Shown here: piece after piece, positions 50,696 to 59,473 of the stretch | How the letters are laid out: each line of letters opens with the position of its first letter | Numbering within the stretch: position 1 is the first letter of the stretch | Assembly (NCBI GenBank): GCA_019057475.1 | Contig: DXJO01000038.1 | Span: 20,801 to 84,800 of the forward strand | Source of the DNA: Candidatus Thorarchaeota archaeon | GTDB taxonomy: Archaea; Asgardarchaeota; Thorarchaeia; Thorarchaeales; Thorarchaeaceae | DNA length: 64,000 nucleotides | Direction of reading: 5' to 3' | The notes under the pieces: generated by a model | The model's database searches: none | The model's input: only the letters and a program-made list of their open reading frames with translations | Told to the model about the DNA's origin: nothing | Program-made: the position numbers and the translations under genes

Positions 50696-50953
50696 ATGAT
50701 TTTCGAGTTGGCGCTACTTGCAGTTATCTACACAATCTGGATCGTTCTGCTAGTCAACGCCATGGTTTCAAGCGAGGAGGTATCACTCACCATTGCTACC
50801 TTGCCCTTCATAGTGACTTTCCCACTCGCCCTGCTCCTGGCAGCGTCAGCGGAGGTCACTATGCCAGGGGTCTTCGCAATCGATGTCCTACTCACGTTGG
50901 TCGTTGGGGTATTACTCTTCGTGAGATGGGTTATGGCCATAGTTGGCGAATAG
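50696..50953 (+). CDS. Small polytopic membrane protein
   Basis: 85 aa, nearly all hydrophobic: FELALLAVIYTIWIVLLVNA, ATLPFIVTFPLALLLAASAE and VFAIDVLLTLVVGVLLFVRW form three TM segments. ATG after GGTGAGGG. No family is recognised. It is the only plus-strand gene between the tRNA and the ribosomal cluster. Confidence 0.6.
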   Translation: MIFELALLAVIYTIWIVLLVNAMVSSEEVSLTIATLPFIVTFPLALLLAASAEVTMPGVFAIDVLLTLVVGVLLFVRWVMAIVGE

Positions 50954-50992
50954 ACTCACAGAAGAAGGATGCAGAAATAGAATTACACGGGC

Positions 50993-51154
50993 TTACTTGC
51001 CCTTGCGCTTGAACTCGGTATAGCCACAGCGCCCGCAGGCGAACCGGTCATAGTGTTCGGCCATGAATGTGCCTTTCTCGCATCGCGGGCACGTTCTCTT
51101 GGTCGATGTGACCTCTCCAGTCTTGGTGTCGACTTTGTACATCTTGTGACCCAC
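50993..51154 (-). CDS. rps27ae: Small ribosomal subunit protein eS31 (S27ae)
   Basis: 53-aa zinc-finger ribosomal protein. It reads GHKMYKVDTKTGEVTSTKRT then CPRCEKGTFMAEHYDRFACG, RCGYTEFKRKGK: a CxxC...CxxC zinc site with a basic tail. GTG start at 51154 directly follows the eS24 stop (51155-51157). No ubiquitin moiety is fused, as in other archaea. Last gene of the aIF2-gamma/Rpo7/Spt4 cluster. Confidence 0.92.
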   Translation of the reverse strand: MGHKMYKVDTKTGEVTSTKRTCPRCEKGTFMAEHYDRFACGRCGYTEFKRKGK

Positions 51155-51451
51155 TTACTTGCCCTCCTCTTTCTTCGCTTCATTCCTTTTGATCATATAG
51201 GCCAGCTCGATTCTCTTCATCTGCTCTGGGTCTGAGTAGATTCTAGCAGTGCCCTCGGTGATACCAACGCCAAACTTCGTTGTGAGTGTTTCTATAGCAA
51301 CAGCCAATGGGTCTGCATCAAACTGTGCGACAATCTTGGACTTGATGTCCGCCCTGCTTGGAGTTGTGCCTCCAACATGATCAACTCTGAAGTCGATCTC
51401 TCTCCTAGCGAGGGGCTTGTTGTCTTTTTCGCGAAGAATTTCAATCTTCAT
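51155..51451 (-). CDS. rps24e: Small ribosomal subunit protein eS24
   Basis: 98-aa ribosomal protein: KIEILREKDNKPLARREIDF, VDHVGGTTPSRADIKSKIVA, TLTTKFGVGITEGTARIYSD, followed by a lysine/glutamate tail. ATG 51451 has GAAGTGAT just upstream; GTG 51460 and ATG 51457 are longer alternatives. Directly abuts eS31. Confidence 0.92.
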   Translation of the reverse strand: MKIEILREKDNKPLARREIDFRVDHVGGTTPSRADIKSKIVAQFDADPLAVAIETLTTKFGVGITEGTARIYSDPEQMKRIELAYMIKRNEAKKEEGK

Positions 51452-51561
51452 CGGCATCACTTCTAGTTCTATGACCTCCCCTGAGGCCAGTCAGCCCTCC
51501 CACCAGGGGTTGTCTAATAAAGCTTTCACCATCAACAACGTAAACGCGATGTCTGTTCGTC

Positions 51562-51774
51562 TTACCGAACCTTCAGAGCGTACTTACCCGGCTTCTCGAT
51601 GTTGAGACGTTCTGCGATATACGATGTCTTCCGTGGGTCATCTTTTGGATTTCTACCTGGCAGAATCACAACAATGCCTGTGTATGACGTAGACAGACTC
51701 GTACTCTTACAATTTGGACACTGAGTTTCGTTAGTCAAGTAGTGACAATCTCTGCACGCCTTTAGTTTTGCCAC
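51562..51774 (-). CDS. spt4: Transcription elongation factor Spt4 (RpoE'')
   Basis: 70-aa zinc protein that pairs with Spt5/NusG on RNA polymerase. Zinc site: CRDCHYLTNETQCPNC; then GIVVILPGRNPKDDPRKTSY and a C-terminal KPGKYALKVR. ATG at 51774, 16 bases after Rpo7. Standard neighbour order for archaea. Confidence 0.93.
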   Translation of the reverse strand: MAKLKACRDCHYLTNETQCPNCKSTSLSTSYTGIVVILPGRNPKDDPRKTSYIAERLNIEKPGKYALKVR

Positions 51775-51790
51775 GTGATTTCCCTCTCAG

Positions 51791-52393
51791 CTATTTCTTC
51801 TTCTTTTTCTTGTCCTTCTTCCCTGTTTCGCCCCTTGCAGCCCTAACATCATCCTCGACCCACGAGAGCTGAGGCCCTATTTTACCGAGGAAGGGTTGGC
51901 GCATGGTTAGACCCAGTTTGCCTGACCGAGATCCAGACTCGAAGCTTATGGAAGTTATTCGGGCACGAACTTGGTCGCCCTCCGAGAGGGTTCTGCCAGT
52001 TTCCTTGCCAAGCAGAGCACTTCCTTTCGTGTCCTGCGTAATGAAGTCATCACAAATTTGACTCACGTGGCAGAGACCGTCAAGTGGTCCCATTCGGATG
52101 AACGCACCGAAGTCCATCAGCTCAACCACGTTGCCCTCCACAATCTCTTGTCTGATTGGCTTGAAGACTAGGACTTTGTATGCGACGCTGTGGTATGTCG
52201 CACCGTCACCGGGCATCAGACGACCTTGGCCAATATCGTCAATATCTATGACTGCAATCACGAGACCTATGTCTCTATCCAGTACGTTCTCGTGGTTCTT
52301 CCTTAGGTGGTTCATGGCCGCCGCTTCCATGGGCTGACCAAACTCCTTCGGGGGAATCCGTACGATGTCTCTCACCGTGACAATGCTGTACAT
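51791..52393 (-). CDS. rpo7: RNA polymerase subunit Rpo7 (RpoE')
   Basis: 200-aa stalk subunit. N-terminal RNP-like domain (YSIVTVRDIVRIPPKEFGQP) and S1 domain (EIVEGNVVELMDFGAFIRMG, DGLCHVSQICDDFI, EGDQVRARITSISF). Polylysine tail. Full length; with Rpo4 (not in window) forms the stalk that binds nascent RNA. Confidence 0.95.
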   Translation of the reverse strand: MYSIVTVRDIVRIPPKEFGQPMEAAAMNHLRKNHENVLDRDIGLVIAVIDIDDIGQGRLMPGDGATYHSVAYKVLVFKPIRQEIVEGNVVELMDFGAFIRMGPLDGLCHVSQICDDFITQDTKGSALLGKETGRTLSEGDQVRARITSISFESGSRSGKLGLTMRQPFLGKIGPQLSWVEDDVRAARGETGKKDKKKKKK

Positions 52394-52524
52394 TTACAGA
52401 CGCACCTCATATACATGACAACTTCTCGTAGAACAATCAGACCCTAGTCGCAACCACAGTGGTCCGGACCCTACGGCTCAGCGATGCATCAATTTGGTGC
52501 GAATAAAAACGTTGTGACATTGAC

Positions 52525-52932
52525 TCAAAAAACGGACCCTTCAAGGACCACTCTTTTCTTGCCTCTAAGCAATAACACTGGTATTCTGCGTTCTCGGGCT
52601 TTCCTTCTGAGTTCTCTATCGTTTGTGGCCAGTGCGCCCTTGACTAAAATTGCATACTCGAGAAGCTGGTCATCGACTGGCATTGCTGTTAGCGATTCTG
52701 GGACCTTGACCACCTTACATCTTTGGATGAGATCCCTGGCAATTTTGAAAACATACCTATCTGTTTTCCCAGCGCCTAGTCCCCCTTTCAATTCGATTTC
52801 TTTGACAGTTGACTCCAGCAGCACGAACTCCACTCGCCTCTCTAGCACTCGCTCAATTTCAGAGAATATGTCTACTCCGAACTGTGCAGGCACTGCTAGG
52901 AAGTTTGTATCCAGTATAACTTGGTATGCCAC
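52525..52932 (-). CDS. Fcf1/VapC9-like PIN-domain protein
   Basis: 135-aa PIN nuclease. Acidic residues: YQVILDTNFLAVPAQF, TVKEIELKG, and ATNDRELRRKARE. This family, beside aIF2-gamma and Rpo7, is the archaeal relative of the rRNA-processing Fcf1/Utp24. Start GTG 52932 lies 17 bases after the aIF2-gamma stop; a longer frame would overlap it. No antitoxin partner, so rRNA processing is more likely than a toxin role. Confidence 0.87.
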   Translation of the reverse strand: MAYQVILDTNFLAVPAQFGVDIFSEIERVLERRVEFVLLESTVKEIELKGGLGAGKTDRYVFKIARDLIQRCKVVKVPESLTAMPVDDQLLEYAILVKGALATNDRELRRKARERRIPVLLLRGKKRVVLEGSVF

Positions 52933-52949
52933 TTTACTCACAGGACCAA

Positions 52950-54191
52950 TCAGACGACTGCATGACCTATCAATCGCCACTTATTCTCGACTCTTCGACC
53001 GATTGCGATACGCTGTCCCTTCTTGACACACACTGGCCGTTTCAGTTCGAGCTCGACTTCATCTCCATGAAGCTTGGTAATGATTCCCACTGTGGGTGCG
53101 GTTCCAACAACGAGCATCAGAGGTTCCTTTAGTCTTAGATTGTCAACCTCTTTCTTTGATTCCATTCCCACAACTCTTTCCATAAGCTCGGGCTTAATCA
53201 TGAGTTTGTACACTGCTTTTGGCGTTTTTCCTGCTTTGCCAACAATGTTGCCTACAAGCCTATCAGCGCGTGTGAAGGCTGGGTCCAAACCTGTACCGAC
53301 ACCAATCAATCCCCCAGGGTAAGCCTCTTCCAGCTGATTTCCGCTGCCCGAGAGCAGACTTGTAATCTTAGCCTTGATGGGTTTGAATCCCTTCTCAGTC
53401 TTTGCGCCAGGAGAAATCTCTATCTCATCACCAATCTTGAGTTTTCCCTGGATGATCGAGCCGCCAACTACTCCTCCCTGCAAATCAGCTGGTAGTGTGC
53501 CCGGTTTGTTGATATCAAAGGATCTGGCAACATACATCTTCGAATCGGCTTCATCATCTCTCTCTGGAGTTGGAATGACCTCCTCTACGGTTTGGATGAG
53601 GATATCTGCATTTGATCCGAAAACGGCCGATATCGGTATTATTGGAGCATTTTCCGCGACTGTTCCCTTGACGAACTCCTTTATTTGCTGATAGTGCTTC
53701 AAGGCCTGCTCCTTGGAAACAAGCTCAATCTTATTCTGCACGATTATAATATTCCTGACTCCAGTGATATCTAGTGCGTGAAGATGCTCAGAGGTCTGTG
53801 GCATAGGGCATGGCTCATCTGCAGCTATCACCAGAATGGCGCCGTCCATCAGGCTAGCTCCACTAAGGCAGGTAGCCATCAGTGACTCGTGGCCAGGACT
53901 GTCTACAAATGATATCTCTCTGAGTGTTTCGAGCTTGCCGCCGCATTTCGCACACTTTCCTTCCTTTGCCATGTGCGACGTCGTGTACGCGTCGGGTTCG
54001 GGGCATTTTGTGCACTTCATTATAGTGGTAGCAGCATAGCCGAGTCGGATAGATATGCCACGTCTGACCTCATCAGAGTGACGATCAGTCCACTCTCCCG
54101 TGATGAGCTCCACCATCGTTGTCTTGCCGTGGTCGACATGGCCCAATGCGCCTATATTGACTTCAGACTGTCCCTCGTATTTCCTAGTCAC
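52950..54191 (-). CDS. eif2g: Translation initiation factor aIF2 subunit gamma
   Basis: 413-aa GTPase that carries initiator tRNA to the ribosome. G1: [19 protein letters not shown]; zinc knuckle KCTKCPEPD and [11 protein letters not shown]3: [16 protein letters not shown]4: VQNKIELVS. Domains II and III follow ([20 protein letters not shown]). Full length and conserved. Ends 17 bases before the PIN gene. Confidence 0.96.
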   Translation of the reverse strand: MTRKYEGQSEVNIGALGHVDHGKTTMVELITGEWTDRHSDEVRRGISIRLGYAATTIMKCTKCPEPDAYTTSHMAKEGKCAKCGGKLETLREISFVDSPGHESLMATCLSGASLMDGAILVIAADEPCPMPQTSEHLHALDITGVRNIIIVQNKIELVSKEQALKHYQQIKEFVKGTVAENAPIIPISAVFGSNADILIQTVEEVIPTPERDDEADSKMYVARSFDINKPGTLPADLQGGVVGGSIIQGKLKIGDEIEISPGAKTEKGFKPIKAKITSLLSGSGNQLEEAYPGGLIGVGTGLDPAFTRADRLVGNIVGKAGKTPKAVYKLMIKPELMERVVGMESKKEVDNLRLKEPLMLVVGTAPTVGIITKLHGDEVELELKRPVCVKKGQRIAIGRRVENKWRLIGHAVV

Positions 54192-54329
54192 CTAGTCTTC
54201 ACTTCCGGCTGCGCCTTGTTCGTTATGGTCGTCAAACTCATCTGGACCTCTTATGAAGTCTATGGTTTAAATGGAGAGATATCGCGTTAAGGCCTGCTAT
54301 AGTGGCTCCTCCAAAATAGCACTCAGAAA

Positions 54330-54713
54330 CTATGCAGCTTTCATAACCAGCTCTTTTAGCGGAGCTGCACCTTTCTCTTCGACCCGCATATTTACTTGTG
54401 CGATATCAGGGCCAAGCTCTCCACCTCGTACTGTCTTGCGCTTGGCAATCCCCTTCCTCTGGGGCCGAAATCCCGGTGGTCCTCGTATCAACACCCTCTT
54501 CTTTCCGCTACCATGAACGCCAGGTCGTATTGGAAAACCAGAAGAGTCGCTGCCGCCGGTAATCTTAAGCTTGTATCCTGGCAGGCCAATTACATCCCCC
54601 TCAATTATCTCTCCCACCGTTTTGCCAACCAGAGCATTTGTTTTTGCATCATCTAATTCATACTGGATGGCCTTTCCCGATTCGGGATCGCTGATTACTA
54701 GTTTGAATGGCAC
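54330..54713 (-). CDS. rps6e: Small ribosomal subunit protein eS6
   Basis: 127-aa ribosomal protein: FKLVISDPESGKAIQYELDD, VGEIIEGDVIGLPGYKLKIT, GGSDSSGFPIRPGVHGSGKK, RVLIRGPPGFRPQRKGIAKR. Archaeal length (no eukaryotic phospho-tail). 138 bases separate it from aIF2-gamma on the same strand. Confidence 0.96.
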   Translation of the reverse strand: MPFKLVISDPESGKAIQYELDDAKTNALVGKTVGEIIEGDVIGLPGYKLKITGGSDSSGFPIRPGVHGSGKKRVLIRGPPGFRPQRKGIAKRKTVRGGELGPDIAQVNMRVEEKGAAPLKELVMKAA

Positions 54714-54901
54714 TTATCGATTCGCCTACCTGATGATATAGGGATGTCCGAAGTGGACTCCAACGGTAGCGAAAGTTGGTCACTTTATGAGGATTGTGGT
54801 CAGGCCGGACGGAAACGCAGGTCACATCCCTGACACAAGCATTATAACAATCACAGGCTTTGCCCCGCAATCGGCACGTGCTCCGCCAGAAGTGATATCT
54901 T

Positions 54902-56077
54902 ATGGACCCAATGATTGTGCTCTTTATTATCGCAGCTATCTACATTGTGCTCTACATTGTCGGCAAAGCGATTGGAGTCAAAAAGCTGAGCGAGAGAGGT
55001 CTTGAGATCGGCACACCCTTCTTCTTGATGTTCAAGACGGAGCGATTGAACGCATTTCTTACGAAAATGGGTAAGAAGTTTCCAAAGGCATTCTTCAACC
55101 TGGGCATAATCGTTGCCTTTGGTGGGATGGCATTTGGCTTCTGGATGTTCGCAGAGAATCTGCTCAAGTTCTTCATTCAGCCTGCTACGGCTGGTGGCGT
55201 GGTTCCGATAATCCCGGGAGTCACCATAACCGGCCTGCCACTATACTACATGATAATTGCTCTCGCAGTCACTCTTCTAACTCATGAGTTTGCGCACGGG
55301 TTAGCTTCATCCCGAGATGACATTCCCATTAAGAGTTCAGGTCTCATCTCCTTTTTCGTACTCTTCGGCGCCTTTGTAGAGCCCGATGAGGAATACTTCG
55401 AGAAGGAAGCAAGTCCAAGAGCACGCATGCGTCTTCTTGCTGCTGGTTCATATGCCAACCTAATCTGGGGACTCATTTTCCTTCTCATCATCGCCAACTT
55501 TACTCCTATGATGTCTATTGCGTTCAACTCTCCCAGTGGAGCATACATTTACGATGTTTCTTCAGGAACGCCTGCCGCCGACGCAACTCTGCAAATAGGC
55601 GACGTCATTATTGGACTCAACGATACAACAATTGAAAGCTGGAGCGATGTCGGCTTGTATATGACTGATACCGAGTCGGGAGCCACGCTCACAATACATC
55701 GCTTGAGCAACTACTCCCTCACAGTAACGCTTGCAGCGCACAAAGACAACGCATCCAGAGGCTACATAGGTGTGTATGGTGCTGACTACTGGGAACCAAA
55801 GACTGGTTGGGGCTGGATTCCTGGAGGCCCGATGTTCGCGTTCCACATGCAGCAGATACTACAGTGGTGTTTCCTAATCCTGATTTCAGTTGCTCTCTTC
55901 AATCTCCTTCCAATACCAATGCTGGATGGTGACAAACTGCTGTCTAATGGATTGAGCCTATTCATTGATGATGAGAAGACAATCAAACTGATCATGTGGC
56001 CTATGAGAATCTTATCATTATCCATAGTGCTTCTTAGCATCGGCCTCTCTCTATGGTTTGGAAAGGGTCTATTCTAG
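54902..56077 (+). CDS. Site-2-type (M50) membrane metalloprotease with PDZ domain
   Basis: 391-aa intramembrane protease. TM segments at about 3-20, 60-82, 105-130, 175-195, 310-335 and 365-390. Zinc site HEFAH in VTLLTHEFAHGLASS and the second motif PIPMLDGDKLLSN (LDG Asp ligand). A PDZ domain lies between (GTPAADATLQIGDVIIGLND). Cleaves membrane-anchored substrates; partner unknown. ATG 54902, no neighbours in operon. Confidence 0.92.
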   Translation: MDPMIVLFIIAAIYIVLYIVGKAIGVKKLSERGLEIGTPFFLMFKTERLNAFLTKMGKKFPKAFFNLGIIVAFGGMAFGFWMFAENLLKFFIQPATAGGVVPIIPGVTITGLPLYYMIIALAVTLLTHEFAHGLASSRDDIPIKSSGLISFFVLFGAFVEPDEEYFEKEASPRARMRLLAAGSYANLIWGLIFLLIIANFTPMMSIAFNSPSGAYIYDVSSGTPAADATLQIGDVIIGLNDTTIESWSDVGLYMTDTESGATLTIHRLSNYSLTVTLAAHKDNASRGYIGVYGADYWEPKTGWGWIPGGPMFAFHMQQILQWCFLILISVALFNLLPIPMLDGDKLLSNGLSLFIDDEKTIKLIMWPMRILSLSIVLLSIGLSLWFGKGLF

Positions 56078-56194
56078 CTGCGCCATGGCTCAGTTGGAAA
56101 CAGAGCGGTACTCAGTATATTATCACGCCATTCCATCTAGCTTGGGATTCTCGGACCTAAAAAGGAACTATAGGGACATTCCGAATGATACAAA

Positions 56195-56617
56195 ATGATA
56201 AGCACTCAGATTGGGACAGTATCTGATGTCCGTGAAAAAACCAGAAAGGCGCTTACCGACTATCTTACAATGTTTCTACCTGGATCGTGGCAAGAACCAC
56301 TTGCAAAGCTGAAACTGATACTTCAGCTAAATGAAGCGATTGACTGGGAGGCCCTGAAGGGACACACTCTGTTATTCTTTGATGAGATGCGTCTCTCCGA
56401 TGATCGTGTAGAAGCATTGGCTCGTATCGAACGCGTTGCTGAGGCCTTCAAGGGGATCCATAGCACCCTGTCACCTGCAGATTGGCACAGAACGGTAGAT
56501 GATATCATCCAAGCTGCGAACTTCCGTGCGTCAAAGGTTGCAGTTCAGGCTAGACAGGTCCGGCCGTTAGTCAAGGAGAAGGATGAATCACCTAAAGAAC
56601 TGCGTTCCAAAAAATAG
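56195..56617 (+). CDS. Hypothetical helical protein
   Basis: 140-aa, mostly helical and charged: VREKTRKALTDYLTMFLPGS, IDWEALKGHTLLFFDEMRLS, VEALARIERVAEAFKGIHST, basic tail ending in RSKK. No recognised family, cysteines or membrane parts. ATG after AATGATAAAA. Located between the protease and the tRNA-thiolation gene. Confidence 0.55.
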   Translation: MISTQIGTVSDVREKTRKALTDYLTMFLPGSWQEPLAKLKLILQLNEAIDWEALKGHTLLFFDEMRLSDDRVEALARIERVAEAFKGIHSTLSPADWHRTVDDIIQAANFRASKVAVQARQVRPLVKEKDESPKELRSKK

Positions 56618-56697
56618 CACCTTGTTTCCTCCATCCTCTATCAGATGTAAACAAGCAGTTTTAACGAGACTGCTACAGAGGTCTGTCGGAGTGTCCG

Positions 56698-57642
56698 ATG
56701 TCCCAGAAATGCTCGAAGTGTGATTCCCCTGCCGTGTACTTGCGGCGATACACGTCGGAAGCACTTTGCAAGTCATGTCTAATCAAGACAACACTAAGCC
56801 GCGTTAGACGCACAATTAACCGCAAGAAGATGCTCCAAAGGGATGATCGAGTAGCGGTGGCCATCTCTGGTGGGAAAGATAGCGCAGTCTTACTGGACGT
56901 GCTTCACCGGATTGAAAGCAACTTTCCCGATTCAGAGCTTATTCCAGTAACAATTGATGAGGGCATTAAGGGATACAGGGACGAGGCGCTGGAATCAGCA
57001 AAGACACTTACGCATTCATTGGGACTGAAGCTCGAGATCCGATCGTTTGAGGACATATTCGGGCTTTCACTGGATGAGATAGTGCAACTTCGCAGCGACA
57101 TCACTGTTGGTGCTTGTTCATACTGTGGTGTCTTAAGGCGGAGAGCGCTAAACATTGCAGCTTTCGATATCGGTGCTGATGTCATAGCCACCGGTCATAA
57201 TCTTGATGACGAAGCACAGACAATCATGATGAACATGATGCGCGGTGATAGTCAGCGAATTGTGCGAACTAATCGCCCTCGGGACAAGCCTGTTGAGGGG
57301 CTAGTTTCCCGTATCAAGCCCATACTAGAGTTATCCGAGCGTGATGTTGTCGCGTATTCCCATCATCTTGAACTGCCCTACCATGATGTGCCATGCCCCT
57401 ACTACAGGGAGGCAATGCGCAACGATTTGAGGGATTTCTTAAATGAGATGGAGCACAAACGTCCGGGAACTCTTCTTGCGATTCTTCGTTCGGGTGAGGC
57501 AATTACTGCATCTTTAGAAGCGAATTCACACGCACTCCAATCTGAAAGGTGCGAGAAGTGTGGAGAGGTTACTTCTGGCCGGATCTGCAAGGTATGCAGA
57601 TTGATGGATGAATTGCCAAAAAAGAAGAGGATAGCTGGTTAG
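56698..57642 (+). CDS. TtcA/TtuA/Ncs6-type tRNA 2-thiolation PP-loop ATPase
   Basis: 314-aa enzyme that adenylates a tRNA uridine for thiolation. N-terminal zinc finger CSKCDSPAV ... CKSC, PP-loop VAVAISGGKDSAVLLDVL, central CSYCGVLRRRALN with ATGHNLDDEAQTIMMN, later CPYYREAMRN, and C-terminal zinc finger CEKCGEVTSGRICKVC. The three cysteines of the [4Fe-4S] site appear to be present. Target U34 or U54 cannot be decided by sequence here. Next gene starts one base after its stop. Confidence 0.92.
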   Translation: MSQKCSKCDSPAVYLRRYTSEALCKSCLIKTTLSRVRRTINRKKMLQRDDRVAVAISGGKDSAVLLDVLHRIESNFPDSELIPVTIDEGIKGYRDEALESAKTLTHSLGLKLEIRSFEDIFGLSLDEIVQLRSDITVGACSYCGVLRRRALNIAAFDIGADVIATGHNLDDEAQTIMMNMMRGDSQRIVRTNRPRDKPVEGLVSRIKPILELSERDVVAYSHHLELPYHDVPCPYYREAMRNDLRDFLNEMEHKRPGTLLAILRSGEAITASLEANSHALQSERCEKCGEVTSGRICKVCRLMDELPKKKRIAG

Positions 57643-57643
57643 T

Positions 57644-58345
57644 ATGTCCAAGAAGCCTGAAACTCTTCATGACAGTCGCATATTCACCTATGATGATTCC
57701 CACTGGGAACTCCTGAACGAGCTAAGAGAGAGAGCACTTGAGGTGATGCAGGCACTACAGGACAATGGTGTCACTTCGTTTGTGTACGGCTCAGTCGCCA
57801 GAGGGGATGTCAGCAAATTATCTGATATCGATATCATCATTCCCTATACGATGTCCAGCTACAAGCTCGAGATTGCAATTGGCTCGGGCATTAGGAGAGA
57901 GCTTGTTCAAGCAACTCCTTCTATGGTCCTAAAGGGGCACATCTGTCTTGAGAATGACATTGTAGTCACTTTTCCCCTCTTCAAGTTCAAGTCGCGGGAG
58001 GAGGAGTTCTACCGATGGGGTGGACAAATGAGCACCAGCCAACTCATCGAAAGAATCCGTGTTCCTGGTGTTGACAAGAGATTGATTCTGATTGAGCCTA
58101 GCGAAACGGGACATGTGGAACGCGGCGTCATTGGCTACGAACATATGGCAGCGAAGAAGGTGGGTGTAAGCATTGATATCGCAAAGGATAGGGTACGAGT
58201 GCTCACTCGTCGTGATAGTGTTGGTCGCACAGGTGTCTACTTAACCAGAAACCTCTCTCCGGATGAGAGCTTCGAGGCTGTTGCTAAGGACCTAATGGAC
58301 AGTGACCCAGCTCTGCGACGCACAATTAAAAGACGTGAGAAATAG
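57644..58345 (+). CDS. Nucleotidyltransferase-fold protein
   Basis: 233-aa protein. Polymerase-beta-type motif FVYGSVARGDVSKLSDIDII (G-S-x-x-R-G ... D-x-D). The C-terminal half (FYRWGGQMSTSQLIERIRVP, HMAAKKVGVSIDIAKDRVRV) matches the archaeal COG2413-like family. Substrate is unknown. One base from the tRNA-thiolase gene and 12 from the radical SAM gene, so possibly RNA-modification related. Confidence 0.82.
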   Translation: MSKKPETLHDSRIFTYDDSHWELLNELRERALEVMQALQDNGVTSFVYGSVARGDVSKLSDIDIIIPYTMSSYKLEIAIGSGIRRELVQATPSMVLKGHICLENDIVVTFPLFKFKSREEEFYRWGGQMSTSQLIERIRVPGVDKRLILIEPSETGHVERGVIGYEHMAAKKVGVSIDIAKDRVRVLTRRDSVGRTGVYLTRNLSPDESFEAVAKDLMDSDPALRRTIKRREK

Positions 58346-58357
58346 GGGGTGTGCGAA

Positions 58358-59473
58358 ATGACTCGTTCAGTCCGTTCAATCAGTGGTGATTCACTTCTCG
58401 TTGGTGAGCTACCTCGGGGGTGTTCGCTCTGTACTAAGGGCTCAAAGATGGTCCTCTTTGTTACTGGTCTGTGCAACAGCTCGTGTTACTACTGCCCGCT
58501 GTCAAAAGACAAGGTAGGCAAGGATGTTGTATTCGCTGATGAGATGCCGGTTTCTGACGATAGTGACATGTTGTACGAGATTGAGGCAATCGGTGGTGAG
58601 GGGGCTGGCATCAGTGGAGGCGACCCTTTCTGCAGCATCGAGAGAACCCTGTACTACATCTCCCTTCTAAAGACCCGTCAGGGTGATGATTTTCACATTC
58701 ACCTCTATACGAGCCAAGCCAACGCTAATGAGAGTGTACTTCAGAGGTTGCGAGATGCTGGTCTCGACGAGATCCGATTCCACCCCCAAAGTAAGGACTG
58801 GTCTGGGATTTCATCTGCACTCAGAATAGGGCTGGATGTGGGGATAGAGGTGCCGGCACTGCCAGGCAAGGCGGAACAACTGAAGAATGTGGCTCGTAGA
58901 GCGGAGAAGATGGGCGTAGCGTTCATGAACATCAACGAACTGGAATCCAGTGAAACCAACTTCCAGCGCCTTGTGGCCCGCGGGATGCGACTCACAGACT
59001 TGGAGAGTGCAAGCATCGATGGCAGTGCAGATGTAGCAAGGGAGGTACTAGAGTGGACCTCCTCTAACTTGAAAACGCTCTCTGTTCACTATTGCTCCTC
59101 CCGATTCAAGGATTCCGTACAGATGCGTAACAGGCTTGAAAGGAGGCTGGTGCGTACAATGCGCGAGTTTGAGGAACGTGACGAGGATGAGCCTCTGCTC
59201 ATGTTGGGAATCATCCGGGGACATCTTAGTGAGAAACTAGATCAAAAACATCTGGATACTATTCAGCACATTCTGACATCTGAGTTCGAAGTTCCGATCC
59301 GTCTGATGAATGTTGACACAATTCGCATGCGAGTAGAGATTGCGCCATGGGTCCTGGAACAGATTGCTGATGAGCTCAAGCGCCTGCTGCCTCAAGATGT
59401 TGCAATGGAAATTGGCATCGCTCTCGAGTATCCATCTTGGGATCGACTTCAAACAATGTTCAGTCCGCTCTAA
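58358..59473 (+). CDS. Radical SAM protein (COG2108-like)
   Basis: 371-aa radical SAM enzyme. Cluster motif LFVTGLCNSSCYYCPLSKDK, with an upstream GCSLCTKGSKM, then the glycine-rich segment GAGISGGDPFCS (SAM binding) and FHIHLYTSQANANE. ATG 58358 sits eight bases after AGGGGG. Broad archaeal family of unknown reaction. In operon with the nucleotidyltransferase; convergent with pelota. Confidence 0.86.
   Translation: MTRSVRSISGDSLLVGELPRGCSLCTKGSKMVLFVTGLCNSSCYYCPLSKDKVGKDVVFADEMPVSDDSDMLYEIEAIGGEGAGISGGDPFCSIERTLYYISLLKTRQGDDFHIHLYTSQANANESVLQRLRDAGLDEIRFHPQSKDWSGISSALRIGLDVGIEVPALPGKAEQLKNVARRAEKMGVAFMNINELESSETNFQRLVARGMRLTDLESASIDGSADVAREVLEWTSSNLKTLSVHYCSSRFKDSVQMRNRLERRLVRTMREFEERDEDEPLLMLGIIRGHLSEKLDQKHLDTIQHILTSEFEVPIRLMNVDTIRMRVEIAPWVLEQIADELKRLLPQDVAMEIGIALEYPSWDRLQTMFSPL

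Noticed and set aside
52525-52932. PIN protein as a toxin of a toxin-antitoxin pair
   Set aside because: It lies in the conserved aIF2-gamma/Rpo7 cluster with no antitoxin; an Fcf1-type rRNA-processing role is more likely.
56088-56140. tRNA-like 5' half (GCGCCATGGCTCAGTTGG, D-arm-like GCTC/GAGC)
   Set aside because: No anticodon arm with U33 and no T arm or matching 3' acceptor follows; at best a tRNA relic or chance similarity.
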